A model generated the notes under the pieces. It worked only from the letters and a program-made list of their open reading frames with translations, did not search any database and was not told the origin of the DNA. The position numbers were made by a program, and so were the translations under genes. Below are positions 60,146 to 64,000 of a stretch of DNA of 64,000 nt, in pieces. The DNA lies in NCBI RefSeq assembly GCF_047556435.1, contig NZ_CP180210.1, positions 2,976,001 through 3,040,000 on the forward strand. The letters run 5' to 3'. Within the stretch, counting starts at the first letter, position 1. Every line of letters starts with the position of its first letter. Origin of the DNA: Alteromonas sp047556435. GTDB lineage: Bacteria > Pseudomonadota > Gammaproteobacteria > Enterobacterales > Alteromonadaceae.

Positions 60146-60393
60146 TTACATTTCTCGATAAGCTTTCTGATTACCAGCAAACGAAAAATTGTTTCAGATT
60201 CACTAATAAGGCGATTGAGAGTGGGTTCATCACACCCTTCCTCGTCGAGCAGACTATTTAGCTCATTACCGTCTTCCGATAATTTGACCGCCGCAGTCTC
60301 GCCGGTATAACGATTAAAAAAATAAAGCTCTCTGTTGGTCGCAGAGAGCTTTATTTGTGTTCCTAGTGTTACTCGCCAAGAAGTACAGCTCAT
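60142..60393 (-). CDS. HPr-rel-A system PqqD-like protein
   Basis: This 83-residue protein has the PqqD-like winged-helix pattern (LYFFNRYTGETAAVKLSEDGNELNSLL), ending KLIEKCK. PqqD proteins bind precursor peptides and present them to modifying enzymes in RiPP pathways. In the HPr-rel-A context the peptide or protein client is not known. It starts 30 bases after the stop of the twin-arginine protein gene, a natural candidate client. Confidence 0.78.
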   Translation of the reverse strand: MSCTSWRVTLGTQIKLSATNRELYFFNRYTGETAAVKLSEDGNELNSLLDEEGCDEPTLNRLISESETIFRLLVIRKLIEKCK

Positions 60394-60423
60394 TTATCTA
60401 CTTCGGTAGTCTAACGCTCGGAT

Positions 60424-61200
60424 CTATTTATCTTTCTTGGGCTTGTCATTGCCGCTGTCACTTTCTTCTGTAGCATCTCTGGACATCAGGCTACACTCAT
60501 CAACAACGTATGGGGTTGATGCTTCGTCCAGGAAGCCAAAATCAATTGACACGTCTGGCTGAGTTTTTGCCATTGTGACTAAGTAAATAACGATGTCGTT
60601 TACCAGCTTATTCGCTGCGGCAAGCCGATCCGCTTCTGCGGCATTATGCGTAACGATATTCTCATAGAATCCGAAATACGCGTTACAGAACACACCGGCT
60701 AAATTAAACTCAAGCGAGCCGTCACCACCACCATTAGATTCTAACGCATCAAACAAGCTGATATTGCCATTTGAATCCGCTAAGGTCGCCAGCGACCCGG
60801 CCAGAAGACGTGGGTCAATTTGCATCGATGTGCTACTGATGAACAAGTTTACGTGGTTAACGTAACAATTGTACATCGGTGAGCCTTTATCGGCCTTGCT
60901 CTGTGGAACAGCGTTATTCTCTGCCAATGCATCAAATACAGCATGAGCTTTAAGGCTTATGTGCCCATCTTTCCACGTTCCTGGGGAACGACCACCGGAA
61001 AAAGAAGGAATTTCACACGTGTGCCGAGACATGCTGGAGACGTTCCCAGACATCGCACCTGATACTGAGCACGCGCCCCACACGGATTTCCCAGGTACGG
61101 CAACTAAAGCTGCACCAGTGGCAGACTTATAGATAAATTTCCTTCGCGCTTCCTGGCTGACCGCGTTACTTTTTCCATTTTGCGGATCACGATTGTTCAT
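60424..61200 (-). CDS. Unrecognised twin-arginine secreted protein, first gene of HPr-rel-A operon
   Basis: I do not recognise this 258-residue protein. It starts with a Tat-like signal: twin Arg19-Arg20 in ARRKFIYKSATG, a weakly hydrophobic Gly/Ala segment, then VWGACSVSG (Cys44). Further on it has SRHTCEIPSFSGGRSPGTWKDGH, of which GRSPGTWKDG recalls the TPGxWKN motif of many secreted anchored proteins. There is a Gly/Asn-rich turn (ESNGGGDGS) and a charged tail ending in KPKKDK. Cysteines at 44 and 62 and further ones downstream could pair or be modified. No membrane anchor or PEP-CTERM is seen. It precedes the PqqD-like, kinase and nucleotidyltransferase genes, so it may be their substrate. 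Confidence 0.7.
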   Translation of the reverse strand: MNNRDPQNGKSNAVSQEARRKFIYKSATGAALVAVPGKSVWGACSVSGAMSGNVSSMSRHTCEIPSFSGGRSPGTWKDGHISLKAHAVFDALAENNAVPQSKADKGSPMYNCYVNHVNLFISSTSMQIDPRLLAGSLATLADSNGNISLFDALESNGGGDGSLEFNLAGVFCNAYFGFYENIVTHNAAEADRLAAANKLVNDIVIYLVTMAKTQPDVSIDFGFLDEASTPYVVDECSLMSRDATEESDSGNDKPKKDK

Positions 61201-61238
61201 TTAAACCCCTAACTGTGCACAAGGTACCGATTACTTAC

Positions 61239-61265
61239 ACTATACCTATGCAATAAAGAAGCCAA
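61239..61265 (-). promoter_or_regulatory. Possible promoter of the HPr-rel-A operon
   Basis: On the minus strand a -10-like TATAGT (61239-61244) and a -35-like TTGGCT (61260-61265) are separated by 15 bases, slightly short. AGGGG precedes the first ATG (61200). The 135-base gap after the protease gene supports separate initiation. Confidence 0.35.
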
Positions 61266-61335
61266 TAGAAAACCCGTTTAATTTCATACGGTTATTTCTA
61301 TCAAAAGTATCAGATGTAAAAATTCCTGACAGACG

Positions 61336-62100
61336 TCACTCTTCCACATGTTTTTCAAGCAACAGCCTGACAAAACTTACCGGAATAGCATAACTGATTC
61401 CGCTGGGACTAGAAAGAACTGATTCCTTTCCATTACTAACAAGCACCTTATTTATGATACCTATCAAGTCGCCAGTGTCTGCTTTATAAACCGCGCTGCC
61501 CGAATTCCCAGGAAATGCAGTAACATCAAGCTGATAGATTTCAAATGCGTTTTCCAACCTTCCAAGACTGTCATAGTTCAGCTCTGAAAGAGATTTTCCC
61601 GGCAACACATCAATTGTGATGGCCGAAATAATTCCTTTATGTGTAGTATGAAAGAGTCCTAACACGCTGCCGACTGGAAATCCCGTCATGGCCACCTCTT
61701 CCCCAGGAAGCAGCAGCTTATCTTCAGCCATGCTGATTGGAGTAAGTGGTGTCGATATTTTTAACAATGCCAGATCGTGTAGGTTATCAACACCAATGAC
61801 CTCCGCCTTTAGTTCATGCATTCTCTGTTTTCGTCCATGAATTACAGTGAAGAACTGGACAATGTCAGTATCCAGCGTTCGGTCTATGACATGTGCATTT
61901 GTCACCACATACTGACCATCTCCTACCACTACCCCGGTTCCCAGAATATCGCTGACATTGGAATAAATAGGAGTCTTGATTCCCACAGCGACCACGCTCT
62001 CTGATACCGTTCTGACCACCGTGGTAAACTCAGCCGCTGTTACCGGCACACACGTGAGCCAAAATAAAAGCGCACTTATTAACTGATATCTTTGATTCAT
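61336..62100 (-). CDS. Secreted trypsin-like (HtrA-type) serine protease without PDZ
   Basis: The 254-residue protein has a cleavable signal peptide (LISALLFWLTCVPVTAAE) and a trypsin-fold domain with the full catalytic triad: His70 in VTNAHV, Asp109 in HDLALLK and Ser200 in FPGNSGSAV. PDZ domains present in DegP/DegQ are missing. It lies upstream of the HPr-rel-A operon on the same strand and may process a protein exported by the neighbouring system. It is divergent from the YdcF-like gene. Confidence 0.87.
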   Translation of the reverse strand: MNQRYQLISALLFWLTCVPVTAAEFTTVVRTVSESVVAVGIKTPIYSNVSDILGTGVVVGDGQYVVTNAHVIDRTLDTDIVQFFTVIHGRKQRMHELKAEVIGVDNLHDLALLKISTPLTPISMAEDKLLLPGEEVAMTGFPVGSVLGLFHTTHKGIISAITIDVLPGKSLSELNYDSLGRLENAFEIYQLDVTAFPGNSGSAVYKADTGDLIGIINKVLVSNGKESVLSSPSGISYAIPVSFVRLLLEKHVEE

Positions 62101-62145
62101 CTAGTAATTATCCTTAAACTTACACTTTATATTCGCTAATGCTGG

Positions 62146-62904
62146 ATGCTGGTAATGGAAATACTAAAGTTCATAGCTATTCAATTAGCGTCTCCCCTTG
62201 CGCTATCCTTTCTATTCGCTGCCATTGCGGCGATCTTTTTTAAACTTAAAAAACGAAAAGCCAGCAAGACCGCGGCAGTCCTAAGCGCAACAATCCTCTT
62301 TCTATTTTCCCAGCCTATGGTGGCTGATCTGATACTTTATCCACTGGAAAATGCTGAGCCATCCAAAATATTCAATGCTGACAAGCAAAAGCCCGATTAT
62401 ATTCTGGTTCTTGCCTGCTATTACAATACCAAAGGAAACATTCCGGAGGTCAGCCGCTTTACAGAATGTTCTCTGCAGCGCCTGGCACAGGCGTTCCTTA
62501 CCCACAAAAAAACAGGCGCGCCTATCATAGTATCAGGCGGTCGGTTTTTGTCAGATGACGATATCGTTTATGCTGAGAAAGCTGCTGATATGCTGCGTAA
62601 TTTGGGCGTAGACGCCAACAACCTCACAATCGTTGGCGAAGGCACCACTACTCAAGAAGAACTTCATTTCGTTGAAACATTGCTTTCGGGAAAGTCTGTA
62701 GTAATCATCACATCGGCAACCCACCTTTTCAGAGTAGATAAACTCATGAATCACTCTCTGGAGTACTCTTTTTTACCTGTGGACTACTTAACCAGCAACC
62801 AGCCCTCTTTTTATCTGACACTTCCATCTCCAACAGCTATCGAGCGCAGTCGCAGAGCGTTCTATGAATACTTCGCAATTGCAAAAACTTACTTATTCAA
62901 CTAA
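62146..62904 (+). CDS. YdcF/ElyC/SanA family protein (DUF218)
   Basis: The 252-residue protein has two N-terminal membrane helices (ASPLALSFLFAAIAAIFF, AAVLSATILFLFSQPMVADL) and a DUF218 domain. That domain shows PDYILVLACYYN, PIIVSGGRF, EGTTTQEELHF and VIITSATHLFR. ElyC acts in envelope polysaccharide and peptidoglycan lipid carrier metabolism in E. coli; the role here is unknown. Starts at 62146 and 62155 (third codon on) are both possible. It is 59 bases before the acyltransferase gene and probably co-transcribed. Confidence 0.85.
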   Translation: MLVMEILKFIAIQLASPLALSFLFAAIAAIFFKLKKRKASKTAAVLSATILFLFSQPMVADLILYPLENAEPSKIFNADKQKPDYILVLACYYNTKGNIPEVSRFTECSLQRLAQAFLTHKKTGAPIIVSGGRFLSDDDIVYAEKAADMLRNLGVDANNLTIVGEGTTTQEELHFVETLLSGKSVVIITSATHLFRVDKLMNHSLEYSFLPVDYLTSNQPSFYLTLPSPTAIERSRRAFYEYFAIAKTYLFN

Positions 62905-62963
62905 AGACTTTACTCAGGCCCCTTTTCTTCTGCTAGACTCTGATAAAGCAGTAAGGAATTCTT

Positions 62964-63791
62964 TTGGCAAACAAGATGAAGCAGGTAAAGCAGCGCTCTT
63001 TTTTTGAACAAGCGTCTAGAATTGTCGGCAAAAATAACAAGCTAGGCAAATTATTGGCTGGCTATAGTAAACTAAGAGAGGCGAATTATATTTCTTCGCA
63101 TTTCTCATCATATTTATCGCCGGTTCTTGCTTCAAATGATGAATTACGCAAAGAAGTATTCAATATCAGGCATCGGGTTTATTGCGAAGAGCTTAAGTTC
63201 GAAGAAGAAAATGCAGAGCAGCTGGAAATAGATGAATTTGATTCGTTTTCAATGCATTGCCTGATACAACACCTCAACTCTGATAAATTCGCAGGAACGG
63301 TCAGAATAGTCAGGCCGCAAGAAGAAGGTCAGCAACTTCCTATCGAAAAATACTGCCTGAATTCGATCACCAATAGAGCGCTTGATCCTACTCTTATGGC
63401 CAGAAAAGACATTTGTGAAGTGTCCAGGCTGGCTGTCCCTAAAGAATTCAGACGAAGACAGATGGATAATTTTGAAGGCGCGCCAACTGGTGTTATTAAC
63501 CAGCAAACGTATTCAGAAACCGAGCTTCGTTGCTTTCCTTTTATCGCCGTTGGCCTCTATTTTGCCGCCGCAGGCATGGCATTGGAAAACAATATAAAAC
63601 ATGCTTATGTGATGATGGAGCCAAGACTGGCCCGAAGCATGAGCTTTGTAGGGATACGTTTCGAACAAATTGGCCCTGTCGTAGATTATCACGGCAAGCG
63701 TGCCCCCTATTACATCAATCAAAAGTTACTGTCGTCAAACCTGAAACCTGGTTTTGCGAAGATGCTTTCTGACCTGCGTAGGAAGTTATAG
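62964..63791 (+). CDS. PEP-CTERM/exosortase system-associated acyltransferase (N-acyl amino acid synthase-like)
   Basis: The 275-residue protein has the GNAT/autoinducer-synthase-like fold of the exosortase-associated acyltransferase family: VFNIRHRVYCEELKFEEEN, GTVRIVRPQ, CEVSRLAVPKEFRRR and a C-terminal MMEPRLARSMSFVGIRFEQIG. Relatives are linked to N-acyl amino acid synthesis. The start is probably TTG at 62964, because AAGGA lies six bases ahead; the ATG at 62976 is 18 bases from that site. No exosortase is in the window; it may lie beyond the right edge. Confidence 0.82.
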   Translation: MANKMKQVKQRSFFEQASRIVGKNNKLGKLLAGYSKLREANYISSHFSSYLSPVLASNDELRKEVFNIRHRVYCEELKFEEENAEQLEIDEFDSFSMHCLIQHLNSDKFAGTVRIVRPQEEGQQLPIEKYCLNSITNRALDPTLMARKDICEVSRLAVPKEFRRRQMDNFEGAPTGVINQQTYSETELRCFPFIAVGLYFAAAGMALENNIKHAYVMMEPRLARSMSFVGIRFEQIGPVVDYHGKRAPYYINQKLLSSNLKPGFAKMLSDLRRKL

Positions 63792-64000
63792 CGTCCTGTC
63801 GTTGCTGCGTGCTTCCCGACGGCCCCGGTACAGACTTTCTCTGTTTGTTTACGATGCGAAGTAAACCGTTGTCGGCTCGTTGCATTACAGAACAACGATA
63901 ACAACATTCATCGCTCTCCACCTACACAAGCATTATTTCACAGTTGCATAATGTCATTACTGTAAATGCTTCCACGCTCTTCTCACGCTGCGGGTTAGCT
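63792..64000. other. Right-edge sequence, nothing supported
   Basis: No gene, terminator or repeat could be supported in the last 209 bases. Short open frames here have no ribosome site or family motif. Confidence 0.5.

Overview
The window reads as chromosomal backbone of a marine gammaproteobacterium of the Alteromonadales (Alteromonas-like family). The evidence is the gene order ispG-rodZ-pilW-rlmN-ndk / iscR / cysE-trmJ-suhB, the queA-tgt-yajC-secD-secF block, and an aceA-lysR-glcB glyoxylate locus. Base composition looks moderate (near 48-50% G+C by eye). The stretches at about 17.5-22 kb and 56-64 kb look more AT-rich. I see no rRNA, tRNA, CRISPR array, insertion sequence or phage gene.

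Layout: (1) 0-13.6 kb, minus strand: isoprenoid and cell-shape genes (ispG, rodZ), type IV pilus assembly (pilW), rlmN and ndk. Then comes a complete SUF iron-sulfur operon, sufB-C-D-S-A-T-E, preceded by iscR-iscS. SUF sits exactly where other gammaproteobacteria carry iscU-iscA-hscBA-fdx. IscS is kept but lacks its C-terminal tail. Both iscR and sufB have promoters overlapped by type-1-like IscR sites. (2) 13.9-22.1 kb: an accessory block lying between iscR and cysE. It holds a 1196-residue fusion of a RIFT-barrel/glycan-lyase-like region to a WalW-type polysaccharide deacetylase. Divergent from it runs a cassette of carrier protein, short-chain reductase, acyl-adenylating ligase, hexapeptide acetyltransferase and membrane acyltransferase. 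(3) 22.2-27.1 kb: cysE, trmJ, suhB, then a membrane acyltransferase paired with a divergent membrane LytTR regulator. (4) 27.4-33.4 kb: secF, secD, yajC, tgt, queA and a small DUF6471-like gene. (5) 33.6-40.2 kb: a yjfIJKLMC-type envelope-stress locus (PspA homologue, DUF2170, DUF2491, DUF350, DUF1190, glutathionylspermidine-synthase-like ATP-grasp) with a potassium channel inserted after a terminator, then a rhomboid protease and a small membrane protein. (6) 40.2-44.3 kb: an ABC ATPase, FtsX-like permease and AttH lipoprotein operon. (7) 44.4-54.9 kb: glutaminase, alkaline phosphatase, CheV, the glyoxylate shunt (aceA, LysR regulator, glcB) and a patatin. (8) 55-63.8 kb: a cell-surface/exosortase-flavoured region with a UDP-glucuronate epimerase, a VAO-type flavin oxidase, a compact operon (Tat-like secreted protein, PqqD-like protein, HprK-related kinase A, nucleotidyltransferase) next to an HtrA-like protease, a YdcF/ElyC-type protein and an exosortase-associated acyltransferase.

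The least explained parts are the HPr-rel-A operon at 58.2-61.2 kb with its unrecognised twin-arginine protein, and the WalW fusion with its divergent acyl cassette. The clearest regulatory story is IscR control of SUF through two promoters. All assignments come from reading translated sequence and recalled family motifs; no database search was run.
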